This document shows, one piece after another, positions 12,094 to 23,649 of a stretch of 64,000 nucleotides of DNA. The position numbers and the translations under genes are program-made. The stretch's first letter is position 1, and every line of letters starts with the position of its first letter. The DNA is from Schistocephalus solidus (Eukaryota; Platyhelminthes; Cestoda; Diphyllobothriidea; Diphyllobothriidae). A model generated the notes under the pieces. The model saw only the letters and a list, made by a program, of their open reading frames with translations. It ran no database searches and was not told where the DNA came from. The DNA is taken from contig WEDG01005615.1 of the NCBI GenBank assembly GCA_017591395.1, forward strand, positions 62,001 to 126,000, in the 5' to 3' direction.

Positions 12094-12430
12094 GTTATTG
12101 GCTTAATTGTAAATAAAAGTTTTGCATTTCTAGCCCTTAATTGTATGCGCATACCGGTGGTTTTTGTCTTTAACAATAGGTTAAACTTTACAGTGTAATA
12201 GTGTTCACCCGACATAGCCTCATTTCTCGTTCTCTACTTTTAACGGATTTATTTGATTCTTGCTACATTTATTGGCTAAAGTGTTGATTCATTTTGGTAT
12301 TTCTAGCCTTCAGACAACTACAAATACCTGTGGTTGTTATAATTTACAATAGTTGGAAATATTTAATCTCACACTGCTTCACCCGACTTAGCCTCACTTG
12401 CCGTCCCTATAAATCCACGTAGAAAAAGTA
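12094..12430 (+). repeat. Two tandem ~175-bp monomers, possible LINE 5' UTR
   Basis: Two direct copies, about 12,094-12,268 and 12,269-12,430, share TTATTGGCT, then ATTTCTAGCC, an internal ACCTGTGG/ACCGGTGG block, and CACCCGAC(A/T)TAGCCTCA followed by a CGT(T/C)C segment. They lie directly upstream, in the same orientation, of the family E copy whose ORF1 starts near 12,780. The arrangement resembles promoter monomers seen in some LINE 5' UTRs. No promoter element was identified, so the regulatory role is a guess. Confidence 0.55.
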
Positions 12431-12599
12431 GAATTATAAAGCGCTAAAATAGAATGTAGGTTGAAATTTCATAAACAGTATCAATTTTCCAATAAAAAGT
12501 TATTTGCAGAGACTATTTTTATTATGATCATATCAACCGGTTTTAAATCTTTATCAGCATACATTTATTTTACCCTGCGTATCCTGCGTAGATCGTTCT

Positions 12600-15500
12600 C
12601 ATATTTTCGATGAAAGATGAAACCCACAACCTCAATTCGGCGTAAACTACATGCTTCGGGACCGAAACGTTGCTTGAATACACCTAGCAGTCTCAAAATT
12701 GACTCAAATGTACAACCCATAGTTAAAGCTAATCAGCTAGATCTGTCCGCTTAACAGAACTGCAATGACCTGACGATAAATTTTGGATCTATTTTATATA
12801 TACTCGGTAACCTGTTCGATGGCATCATATCTGATGTTCCCTCTCAGGATTGCAGACGTCTCGATTCGCTTGGTCACTTGGTCGCCAGCGAGGCTTTTGA
12901 CAGACAGAAACTTTATCATAATTTTCTCTTTAAAAATGCTCCCATACACGGACGCCCAGTTACGTTGCTATGGCCTTTTTGTACTCGGGTGGTTTCAACT
13001 GCAAAATAGTGGAAGCAAAACGCCTTTTTTCGTGTTACAAGAATCCTAATATCTTAGTTAAATTGTTTTCAACAGTTGAGGTGGACTCAATCTCTGCTCA
13101 ACGAGGTCGCACTTCTCGCTATTTGGAAATGACAAAATGTTTCCTTTGTCGAGATCTTACACTAATGGAGCGAAGAAATGGGTCCTTCTTATCATCAAGT
13201 TCTCAACCTAATATTCAAAAGTATGGTCTTATTTCCACTTATCTCAATGCACCGGTTATTTCATCTACTCAGATGTCCAGTTCGGTCATTCCCTCCACTC
13301 AACCTTTTACTTCGTTTCTCCCGCGGTCGAATACTGCAAGTTCCGGTGCTTTTAGCCCATTTGTAATGTCCGCAACCCCGTCTAAAGCATTTATGCTGCC
13401 GTACCCGTCTAAAGCACTTAGACTGACAGCTTCCCCTCTTAAACGCAACTCTCCAGACCTCTCCGTGAAATTTTTTAAGCCACTACTACTGGACTCCGTT
13501 GGCAATCCTGTAGTGGATGACAAATTGGCGGCTGATAGTTTTAACGTTTTCTTGTCCAGAACATTTATTAAAAATTCGACCGCTCCCCCTCCGCCAATCC
13601 AGGTTTGGACTGGTGCCGTCCTCGAGACCATAACTTTTACCCTCTAGGACCTAACCGTAGCCATTCGACGTTTTCGTCAATCTTATAGTCCTGGACCAGA
13701 TGGCGTACCGATCAGTATTATAAAGGCGGATGCTAATGATATTTTCCCGTCACTTCTATGTAAGATATTTAATCTAGCTCTTGAAAGTGAAACCTTTCCC
13801 AGTGTATGGAAGGAATCGCACATTCTACCTATCCCCAAGCACGATCAATGTACGTCATTTGACGATTTTCGGCCAATCAACACACTATCCGCAGCTTCGA
13901 AAATCCTGGAGACCTTGATCAAAGATAAGATGATGTATCATTTAACTGAGAATAACCTATTGAGTGCAGCCCAGCATGGGTTCCTCAAAACAAGGTCTTG
14001 TGACACATGTCAGCTCTCTTTCTTTGATCATGTTCTACAATCTAGGGATAATGGGTTTGCACTTTACATAGTCTATTTCGATTTCACCAAGGCCTTCGAT
14101 CGTGTTGACCATGCCCTACTTCTCCTGAAACTCTCCTCTTTTAGTATATGTGGTAAACTTCTGAGTTTGATATTTAGAATTTATATTTGGCTAGCACTGG
14201 CAAGGCACTGTCTAAGCAAACATAAGTAACGAAATAAAGTTATGACAAGGTGTGCAGATAAAATGTACAAATACATAACTTGTCCTGTTATGTCAACAGT
14301 TAGCGATATTTTAAAATTAATGGTGAACTAGAAAAATAGGCAGTGAAAAAAAACTCCTACCATAAAAATGGAGGCAGAGTTCAATAAGCCTTCATTTTTT
14401 AATAGAAGGTAGGAGAAAAAAACTGCTTAGGAAAAAATGGTCAGGTGGTAGATTAGGGTAATACGGAAGTAGCATTTCAGAATGAGATAATAAAACGTCG
14501 AGGTGATTCATTCTTGATCTCTTAGGCGTATGAAACAAAATCACACGAAAATGCGTCAATGAACTTAAGTCGTCAGCATCTTAGGATCCAGAATTGAATT
14601 CTGATGATGGTTAGTATCCAAAGAAACGGTAGCAATTTAGACTGTGGACCACCGAATGTGTAAGTCCGAATGACGTCATCGTTTGGATGACTGGTGATAT
14701 AAGGAGACATCATAGTTCATAGGCGACCTGAGGTAGCGAAAATATAGTTTCAAGAGGGTCACTTTAATTCCCGATGGTCCTTTCTCCGAGTCATGGGGCA
14801 AGCTACTGGGAAAATATGAGGAAAATAAAAGGTTAATAGAATCATTGTTGAGATAAATGTGCAGTCTTCGCTTGAATGCTGATAGACTAGTTAACGACCT
14901 AATTTCAATTGGCAAGTTACTCCAAAGAAACTCTACCTAGAAGCAAAGAAGAGAGAGCGTTTACACGTGGAGGATGCAGGGGGAGGTATAATTAGTGCAG
15001 AATTTCTTAGGTTATAAGGAAGACTAACGGGGGTAATGACAGAAAGCCTAGGGAGAGTTGAACTATTATTTAGTCGGAAAAGGAGACAAAAGCCTGCTTC
15101 AAGTCTCCTGACCCAAAGAAATTTTAGCTTCATTAGCTGGCATCTTGTTGAGTAGGAAGTAGCTGAAAGAGTCGGAAATAGGAGTTTTTTGTGAAATTTC
15201 TTTGGACATTTTCAATTTTTGAACGGCTAGATTCGTTCATTAAACCTAAGCTCTCGTACACAACATGTTATGATCTCCAATGCTATCTCAAACTCGGGAC
15301 GTGTTAGGAGTGGAGTTATTCAGGGAAGTGTGCTAGGCCCGCTTTTATTTCGTCTTTTTGTCAATGATATACCTGATTTATTTCGAAATGGTAGGCCCTT
15401 TATGTATGCCGACGATTTAAAAGTTGCCTATCGATACAAGCCGGCAGATCGCGACACCGTGCTTGATCTATTAAAAAAATGATCTCGAGGCCTTTGCTTA

Positions 15501-16640
15501 GTGGTGCTGCACATGGCGCCTTACCCTTTCTTGGCACAAATGTTCCGTTATGGTTGTCGGTGACTACCATCAGCCTCATCTAAGCATAGATGGCCACGAT
15601 CTAAATGTGCCTGGCTTTGTTAAGGACCTGGGCATATCATATTCCAACGTCTCAATCTTTCAGAGCATTGCGCCCTGATTGTCTCCAAAGCACGCAGAAC
15701 TGCCGGGTTTATCCTCCGAAATTTTAAAACTATTGATATTAGACTCCGCCTTTATTAAATGTATGTTAGACCTGGTCTGGAATACTGCTCGTTTCTATTT
15801 AGCCTTCTGCGCGCTAGCGAACGGAAGAAAATAGAATCGGTCCAGCACTTCTTCACAAAATGAATTTTATCGATGGAGCACCGTACTCTGTCGTATCAAG
15901 AACGCTGTGGGCTTGTAAACATTGTTCCCTTATGGTTTCGCCGAGTGCAGAAGGGATTCATTTTGCTGTTTAAGCTTTTGAATAGTCGTACATTTAATTC
16001 CCTTACCACTGTGAGGCAGCTTGACCATCCTCGGCGCAGCAGTCATCGCAATGTCTTTTTATTTCTTCCATTAGCTCGCACAGTTGAGTATCGACGGTTA
16101 TTTTCGGTAAACGCCATGGCCATGTGGAATTAACTTCCCCATTATATAAAAATCCAGCGGAGTTATTCTTTGTTTAAGATAATGTTTACTAGTTTTTTGC
16201 ATTCAGAACAGTTTCCAAGAATTCTGGGCATCTACACGGTAGAATCTGTTTTCCTGTTCGACGGAGTGCGCAGCATCTGAACCCGATCTCAGGTGTTACC
16301 TTGAGGGATACGGCACCGTCTCTGCAGCCTGCACCCGCTGAATTCTTCGGCAGACAGTGAGCAACCGTACACGGATGCTTTCTTGCCTGGGGCAGAATCC
16401 CGGTTCCTAACAAAGACAGACAGACTGCATACAGACTGCAATTGTGTTAACCCTTCCCTGATCTGAATTGCTATCATCCTTACAGGCGGCAGTTTCTCCT
16501 GAATAACATAAAGATAGAAAAAACATTTAAAATGATATATATTCAGGAGTTTTTTCACTGTCAGCCTCTACCCACTGAATATTTCATCTGACAATGCCTG
16601 TAAACCGGCATTAAATACAACTTTTATTATTATTATTACA
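12600..16640 (+). pseudogene. LINE family E copy F, endonuclease deleted, interrupted
   Basis: Plus-strand copy with ORF1 N-terminus near 12,785-13,010 (LGHLVASEAFDRQKLYHNF). A 225-codon frame at 12,970-13,647 then passes without a break from ORF1 (SRYLEMTKCFLCRDLT) into the pre-RT region of ORF2 (LLLDSVGNPVVDDKLAADSF). The whole endonuclease is thus deleted. The RT continues at 13,650-14,172 (YFDFTKAFDRVDHALLLLKL) and resumes at 15,246 (VLGPLLFRLFVNDIPDLF with intact YADDLK), after a nested insertion. The C-terminus is at 15,873-16,130, and the 3' end is a hairpin (16,593-16,612) followed by (ATT)n. Confidence 0.8.
14173..15245 (-). mobile_element. Nested 5'-truncated LINE inside RT of copy F
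   Basis: The RT of copy F breaks at 14,172 within the residues KLLSLI and resumes near 15,246; the two edges line up with the uninterrupted family E copy at about 8700-8640 with only a few bases lost. The insert runs on the minus strand. It encodes only a LINE C-terminus: 15,133-14,933 reads FLWVRRLEAGFCLLFRL, and 14,915-14,676 reads PIEIRSLTSLSAFKRRL. The first block matches the family C copy near 19,670. Its 3' tail (left edge) ends in AAATATAAATTCTA, like the tail at 2345-2365. Confidence 0.75.
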
Positions 16641-16889
16641 TCGCATAAATAGCGTTCTTCGAATGCAAAATCCGCAACAATCTGAATTTTAAGACAACTT
16701 ATTTAACCCTCCACAAGCTAGCTCGTCCCATAACTCAACGTGTCATCTTAAATTCCCAATTATATCAACTAAGGCAGGTTGTCCGAAGGACTTAAATCTA
16801 ATCCAGACCGAAAATCAAGATAGCGCAGTTCTCAGTAATCGCATACTGCCTTCTCCAAAACTAACCAAGCCTCTCCAAGAGGCAAATAA

Positions 16890-17215
16890 CTCTAACCATG
16901 TTAAACGATATACAAGACCCGACTTTCCAGCACTTAATTCTTATAGCTGCTTGCCCTCTCCAACCAGCCTCAATATTCCATCCAACTTCCCGTCATTCCG
17001 TTTTAACTACCAACAGGCATATCCCGGTCTTAACCCCTTTAGTGGTTCGATACCAGAAAATTATACTCCAACACTTTTTAGATATATATCTCAGCCTTTT
17101 GTTAATAACGTTCATTATACCAATCGTTCTGGCGCAGTTGGCAGTTACCCTCCAAACACCAATAACTTACAAAGTATTTACCCACCAGCAAGTCTTCCTT
17201 TTTTATAAAAAAAAA
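16890..17215 (+). pseudogene. LINE family C copy, ORF1 end
   Basis: A Pro/Ser/Tyr-rich frame at 16,951-17,208 ends in PPASLPFL immediately before the ORF2 endonuclease. The minus-strand family C copy at 26,801-26,364 ends its equivalent frame in PPPNLPFL at the same position relative to its endonuclease. The segment is therefore the shared region just before ORF2, either the C-terminus of ORF1 or the start of ORF2. No domain is recognisable in it. Confidence 0.45.
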
Positions 17216-20200
17216 CTACAACCCTAGTTTGGATACTCGAGCTTCCCTAAATGTCATATTACTGTATGCTAGATCTGTTATAAATAAGATCGCCCAACTG
17301 AGAGCCATTGCTTTCGAGTGAATGCCCCATGTTTCATGTATAACTGAATCTTCAACCCATCCCTTAATTTCCGACTCTTTGCTTGTCATAGACCAGTATG
17401 ATCTCTACCGTCAAGACCGCATTAGCAAGCGTGGTGGTGGTTGTCTTTTCTATATTAAAGCTTCATTTAAGCACTTCAAATTTGATCTAGGTGTTCCGTC
17501 ATTCTTTGGTAATTACTGCTTCGCATCCATTATCCTGTCGACCCCGGCAAAAGTCGATTCTCGGATGTATTTACAACCCGCCTGATTCATCATCTGATGA
17601 TGATGAGGATGCAACACTTTGTGCAATTTTTAAATTTGTTTCGGAGTCCAATTTTAACATAAAATAATCACTGGGGATTTTAATTTTCCTAAAATGGACT
17701 GGATTTTAAACTTTTGTCCATCCAGATTTCAGCCTGTCCTCGATACCATTAAGTTTTCTAATTGGTCCCAGCTTGTCCGTTCATCAACGACAGACGAGCA
17801 TATTTAAGACCTGATTTTCACTAACGAAATTGCTCTACTCTTCTTTGATTTTAAGCAGGTCCTCATCCAGAGTGACTATACATTAATTCACTGTTGCCTT
17901 CCAATTTTTTCTTCGAAAAAGGCTAGCGCCGTTCGTAACTATCATGATTTTGACCTCGCAGATATGAGCTAAATTAATAATTTTTTGGACTCATTGGACT
18001 GGAAGCATCTCTCCTCCATGAACGACGAAGCAAGTCTTTCTGAATTCGTGTCAGTCGTTTCAAATAACATCCTGGAATTTGTGCCAACCAAAATAGTCAA
18101 CCCTACGCTTCGGAATCCACCGTTCCTCAATTTCTTTTGCCACGACTAAAGATATAGTGGAAGCAGTAAAAAGATCAATCAACTAGTCCGTTACCTGAAA
18201 CTCTAAGGATCGCAGAGAGTTTTGAATTAGCCTCTAAGATTCATCTTACACGTGACAGAGAGGGGGAATCTTGCACACTCTGCGAGCCAAACTCTACAAA
18301 ATCTGTTGCTCAACTGTTCCGCTCAACTTTTCCTCTTCTAAAGGAGTTTACAAAATTCCTCAATTACTAAATGAAGGTAGGAACTTCGTTCTCAAAGACA
18401 TTGACATAGCAGAATTGTGAAGTGCGTTCTTCGCAAATCATCTTACAATTGAATCTGTACCTGTTCCGACATTTCAGGCATCGTAAGCAAATAATGCGTC
18501 TGAAAAACTCGCACTCTTTGGGGAGTGACGGTATTCCAAACTCAGTTATTAAGAGAGTGCCGAGCTTTTCCCCAATTTCTTCGTCATAAAGTCTCAGTTT
18601 ATCTTTTAAACGGATTTTTCCTGACTCATGGAAGACATCTTTTATTATTCCTGTCTTCAAGTCGAGATCTCATTCGTACGTAAATAATTATCGAGGCGTT
18701 AAAAAAAACCCAGTTCTAGCAAAACTTCTTGAAAAATATTTTTGATCGAATTCTTGAGTTTTGCCTAGAAAATAAGCTCTTAAGTGACTCGCAATATGGT
18801 TTTCTACCTGGGAGATCATGCGCAGTGTGTCAATTAGCTTTTCTTAACCTCGTTACTTCCCTTCGTTATGAGCAACAGTCAGTGGTTGTGATATACTTTG
18901 ACCTAAGCAAAGCCTTTGACAAGGTACCGCAGAGACGTTCTCTGGTGAAAATGGAAGCCCACGGCATCCAGCCTCTTCTCCTTGACTTCATTGTTTCCTA
19001 CTTGTCTAACTGCAGCCAGAAGTTCTTAGTAGCAAATAGCTATTCGAGGCCTCAGCCGTTTTTCAAGGCACGGTTTTAGGTCCGCTTCTGTTCATTCTCT
19101 GCACAAACAAAATTTCAAATTTACTCACAAATTCACCAAATTTCGTTGACGCGGACGATCTGAAGTGCATTTATTTATTTTATAAAGACACTGCGTTGAT
19201 AAAATCATCAATGATCTACTTATGCTCTCACGTTGGAGCTATAGTTGGCCGATTGAATTTTCTCCATCAAATAATAGTTTTATGTTTTTGGCCCCGCCAA
19301 GCTTCCTGGACCCCTAGTGTTTCAAAATAATACACTTTAAGAACGATCAACCATAAGAGACTTAGGTCTACATTACACGAATAAGCTACCATTATTGCGT
19401 CAGGCAGATCGAATTTCTGCAAAGGCTGCACAGATATGTGGTTTCATATCACATAATTTCTTTCTTCCGGAAATAAAGTTAAACCTGTACCGCATGTTTG
19501 TTCTTGTTATCCTAGAATACTGCTGTCCCCTCTTTGAGCTAATGAGCGCCTCGTACCGCAGTAAGATTGAAAAAGTCCAGAGGGTTTATACTTGAAGACT
19601 AATTTCTCTTTCTGGATCCAGTATCTCTTATACGGATGGATGCCAGTTAGCAAACATTAAATTTCTCTGGGTTAGAAGACTGGAAGCCGGTCTCTGCTTC
19701 CTGTTTCGCGTTTACTCTAGCTCAAATCCTCCATGAATTAATGCTCTCACTCCGGTAGATCGACCCTATGCGACTCGTAATTCCTCCATGATCATTTCAC
19801 CAGCCCTTAGCTCCACAACTAACCTTTCTCAGTATTTTGCCTCCAAATATGCTTTCATCTGGAATAATCTTCCACTTGAAATTAGGTTTTCGTCTACATT
19901 AGCTATTTTCAAAACCAAATTACGCAAACATTTACCTTCGGAAGATAAAAAGTCCTTATTTTCTGTTTCCTTCCCAAACTCACAACAGTTGGATTTTTAA
20001 AAGGGTCTTCCTGGTATTTGAGGCAGCTCCCTTGATATATTGTATTGGTCTCTAAAAATATTTTCATCATCCTCTGCAGAGTCAATCTGTGCATTCACTT
20101 TTTCGTCCCCTCCCCCCTCTTTTAAACAAGCATCGCCAACTCTTCACAACCTTGATACTTTCCTCCGATTTTTCAAACCGAATGATGGTCTCCAGGTTCA

Positions 20201-20790
20201 GTTGATGATCAAGGCGGGTTCTGATGGTTTCGTTTCTTTGATTGGTGGATTAAGCAGTCAGCAAGGTCGCATCTCTGTGATGATCTCGTGACCTCCACTG
20301 TTCCCTCTTAGTTTCGACCCTGTTGCCCAAGATGAGTTCCTCCTCTCTTACCTCCACCGGTCGTTATAAATAGTAGCTATGACTGCTATATTTTCTCTCA
20401 CCCAACAAGGAGCGTTCCAAGCCCTCATACGTTGTCAGCAACATCACTATACTATCCCAATGCATCTAGCTATTACTTTTTTAGTGAAGCAGTTTTTCTC
20501 CTAGTTTTTTTTTAATTGGCGGCTCGCCGATCTCCGCCTCCAATTTAACCGCAGGAGTTTTTTACTGCTTATTTTCTAGTTCACCGTATATTTCAAAGAT
20601 TGTTGACTATAGTTTTAAAAATTGCAAATCGTTTTGAATCGGATATGCTTACCATATTATTCATTTCTGATGGTGATATGGCTGCTCACCTAGTGCAGCA
20701 ACTATCCACTTTGTATTTATTTATACTGCGATACTATGTTTGTAATGGTTGAGCTCTCTGGGCGTTAAATATACAATTTATTTATATATT
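17215..20790 (+). pseudogene. LINE family C copy, ORF2 and 3' UTR, broken
   Basis: The endonuclease N-terminus lies at 17,250-17,585 (CITESSTHPLISDSLLV). A GDFN-type site is at about 17,670 (TGDFNFPKMDW), and the rest is decayed with stops. The RT is seen at 18,540-19,080 (IIPVFKS, YGFLPGRSCAVCQLAFL, VVVIYFDLSKAFDKVP) and a DADDLK box near 19,150. The RT thumb and C-terminal part follow at 19,395-20,000 (FLWVRRLEAGLCFLF, FASKYAFIWNNLPLEIR). The 3' UTR reaches an AT-rich end near 20,790. It is the most complete family C copy here, but it carries many frameshifts and is inactive. Confidence 0.75.
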
Positions 20791-20796
20791 AACAGG

Positions 20797-21335
20797 AAGT
20801 CTATGGCGATGTCAAAAGGTCGGCTGTCTCGGGAAACATTTTTAAAAGAATATAATAATTTCTTTTCTGCTGGTCTAATGTTTCACTGGCAACCAAATGG
20901 ATGAGAGAGTCCAGACACTGACATTCCTGAGAGGGAAGAACAGAGATGTCACCGTTGAAAATGCTCCCCAGTATTGAGAGTACTAATCCAAACTTTAACA
21001 TAAAATCAGTACAATTTGTAAGGCAGAGAGATCAATCTGCTTAGCTTAAACAACTGGTTGCATATGCATAGCACTGCTGTGACTACTAAATGCAACTAAG
21101 CAACGTTTCGGTTCAATGGCTGAGAGCTGGCGACGAGCTGAGATTTCGTTCTCAGTTTTGCTAGGAGGAAGCTTTAAATTGGTCAAACTTAGGAAAAATC
21201 AGGCAAATTATATTTTGTGACAAATGTTTTCAAAAATTTTAACTAAGGACCTTTATACGGGCTTGAGAAAACTTCTTAGTATAACAGATCCACCTGACTA
21301 ATAATGAGGCTATATCGAGTGAAAAGGTAACTCTA
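20797..21335 (-). pseudogene. Inverted LINE family E 5' segment
   Basis: The minus-strand frame 21,001-20,801 reads LSILGSIFNGD then LIHLVASETLDQQK, matching the ORF1 N-terminus of copy F on the plus strand near 12,785-12,930 (LYILGNLFDG, LGHLVASEAFDRQK). The sequence continuing to 21,335 resembles the 5' UTR of that copy, including the string ACCGAAACGTTGCTT near 21,100. The segment abuts, in opposite orientation, the 5'-truncated family E copy starting at 21,340. Confidence 0.6.
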
Positions 21336-21339
21336 AAGG

Positions 21340-23585
21340 TTCAGGACTGTATGAGAGGACGAGCAACACAGATTATCCAACAAATCTTTGAGCAGGCTAA
21401 GAGGCTCTCTGAAGAAAAACGACGAGCTGAAGAGGTTAACTTTGCCGAAACCCCTTCGTTAAATGTTGCAAAACTCTTTTCGCGCACAGTTAAAGCGCCG
21501 AGAAAAACTCAGTACCCTGTACTTCGAGACGCTTTTGGAAAACCTATAGCTGACGCTAAGTTGACGGCTGATAGCTTCAATGCGTTCTTGTCTAGAACTT
21601 TTAGTGAAAATTTGGTCACCCCCTTTTTAAAAATCCGGGTTTGGACCGGTAACTTCACCTAAAACATAAACTTCGCCCTCTGGGAAGTGACCGTAGCCAT
21701 TCGGCGTTCTCCTCAATCTTACAGTCCTGGACCGGATGGCGCCCCGGTCAGCGTTCTAAAGGCAAATGCAAACGATATACTTCCGTCCCTCCTGTATAAG
21801 ATATTTAATCTTGCTTTTGAAAGTGAAACCTTCCCTATTTTTATGGAAGGAATCGCACATTCTGCCTATACCCAAACACGGCTGAACTACGTCATTCGAC
21901 GACTGTAGGCCAATAAATGCACTGTCAGCAGCTTCGAAGATCTTAGAGAACTTGATTAAAGACAAGCTTATGCGTCACCTTACAGAGAATAACCTACTTA
22001 ATGCGGCTCAGGATGGGTTTCTCGAAAAACGATCATGTGACACCTGCCAGCTCTCTTACTTTGATCATGTGCTACAATCTAGAGATAGTGGTTTTGCAAT
22101 CTTCACCGTTTATTTCGACTTGACGAAAGCTTTTGATCGTGTTGACCATGATCTCCTCCTGCTGAAACTTACCTCCTTCGGCATAGGTAATAAGCTTCTG
22201 AACCTAATATCCTACTAGTTGAATGCTCGTGAACAGCCAGTTAAAATTTCCGATGTTATCTCCGACCCCACGTACGTGAGGAGTGCAGTTATTCAGGGTA
22301 GCATACTCGGCCCGCTTCTATTTTGCCTTTATGTGAACGATGTTCCTGATTGTTTTAAGTATGGTAGGCCATTTACGTATGCCGATAATTTAAAAGTTGC
22401 CTATCGATATAAACCGGCTGATCGCCAAATCTTGATTGAGCTCTTAAAAAAGGATCTTCAAGCCGTTGCTCAGTGGTGTTGCACATGGCGCCTTTCGCTT
22501 TCTTGGCACAAGTGCTCCGTTATGGTTAGTGGTGACAACCATCAGCCTCATCTAAGCATAGACGGTCATGACCTTAATGTGCCCGGGGTTATAAAGGATC
22601 TGGGAATATCATATTCTAGTAGTTTTAATCTGTCAGAGCACTGCGCCCTGATTGTCTCGAAAGCACGCCAAACCACTGGGTTTATTCTCAGAAATTTTAA
22701 AACTGTCAATATAAGGACCAGCCTTTATAAAATGTATGTCATACCTAGTCTGGAATACTACTCGTTTCTATTAAGCCTTCTGCACGCGAGTGAACGGAGG
22801 AAGATATAATCAGTCCAGCACTTCTTTACTAGAGAGTTTTCACTTCAGAGCACAGAAACCGGTCCTACCACCAACGCTGTGAGCTTACAAGCCTCGACCC
22901 GTTGTGGCTCCGTAGATTACAGAAGGGATTATTTTTACTGTTTAAACTTTTAAACAGTTTTATCTTTAACCCCCTTACATCCCTGAGACAGCTCAACCAA
23001 TCTCGGCGCACCAGTCATCGAGATGTATTTTTATATCTTCCTTTGGCACTCACCGTTAGATACCATCAGTTTTTTCGGTAAACGCTATATCAATTTGGAA
23101 TAAACTACCCAGAAGTATTAAAATTCAGCAAAACTATCCTTTGTTTACGAGAGCTGTCACTAATTTTCTACATTCAGGACATCTCCCATAAATTTTGGGT
23201 GCTGATTCTCTGGGAAGCTCTCTTCCGTTCTGATGGCGTCCGCGGACTCTGAATCCGGTGCCGGACGTCATGCTGAAGGCAATATTGCTGGCTCTGCAGT
23301 CCGTAATTGGGTTATTCCTCTATCGACAGCGAGCAGCCGTTCGCCTGCATACCTGCTGCTAGTACAGAATACCTGATCCACAACAATGAAAGGAGGAGTA
23401 CTACACCATGCACCTGTGTCAATACTTTCCTGTCCTGAACTTTAATCCGCTCAATAAGCTGCAGTTTTTTTCTCCTGAAACACTTTAAAGAACGATCAGG
23501 AAGTTTTTTCAATGCCAGCTTGACCCCCTAATGTATAGCCCTTTTGAACTTGCCTGTAATCTGGCATTAAATAAATAATTAATTA
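21340..23585 (+). pseudogene. LINE family E copy G, 5'-truncated ORF2
   Basis: The copy starts in the linker between endonuclease and RT (21,351-21,662, LKIRVWTGNFT) and continues through SYSPGPDGAPVSVLKANAND (about 21,720). The RT is at 21,952-22,218 (YFDLTKAFDRVDHDLLLLKL) and 22,219-22,809 (SILGPLLFCLYVNDVPDCF). A stop at 22,216 splits the RT. The catalytic box is altered to YADN (near 22,380). C-terminal sequence decays through 22,810-23,200. The 3' end carries the family hairpin (23,551-23,566) and an AAAT-rich tail. Confidence 0.8.
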
Positions 23586-23649
23586 ATAGAGTGTTAAAAA
23601 TGCAGTTTTATCCAAAAATCTTGTAGTTAGTTAAGCTTAGGATGAGGAA

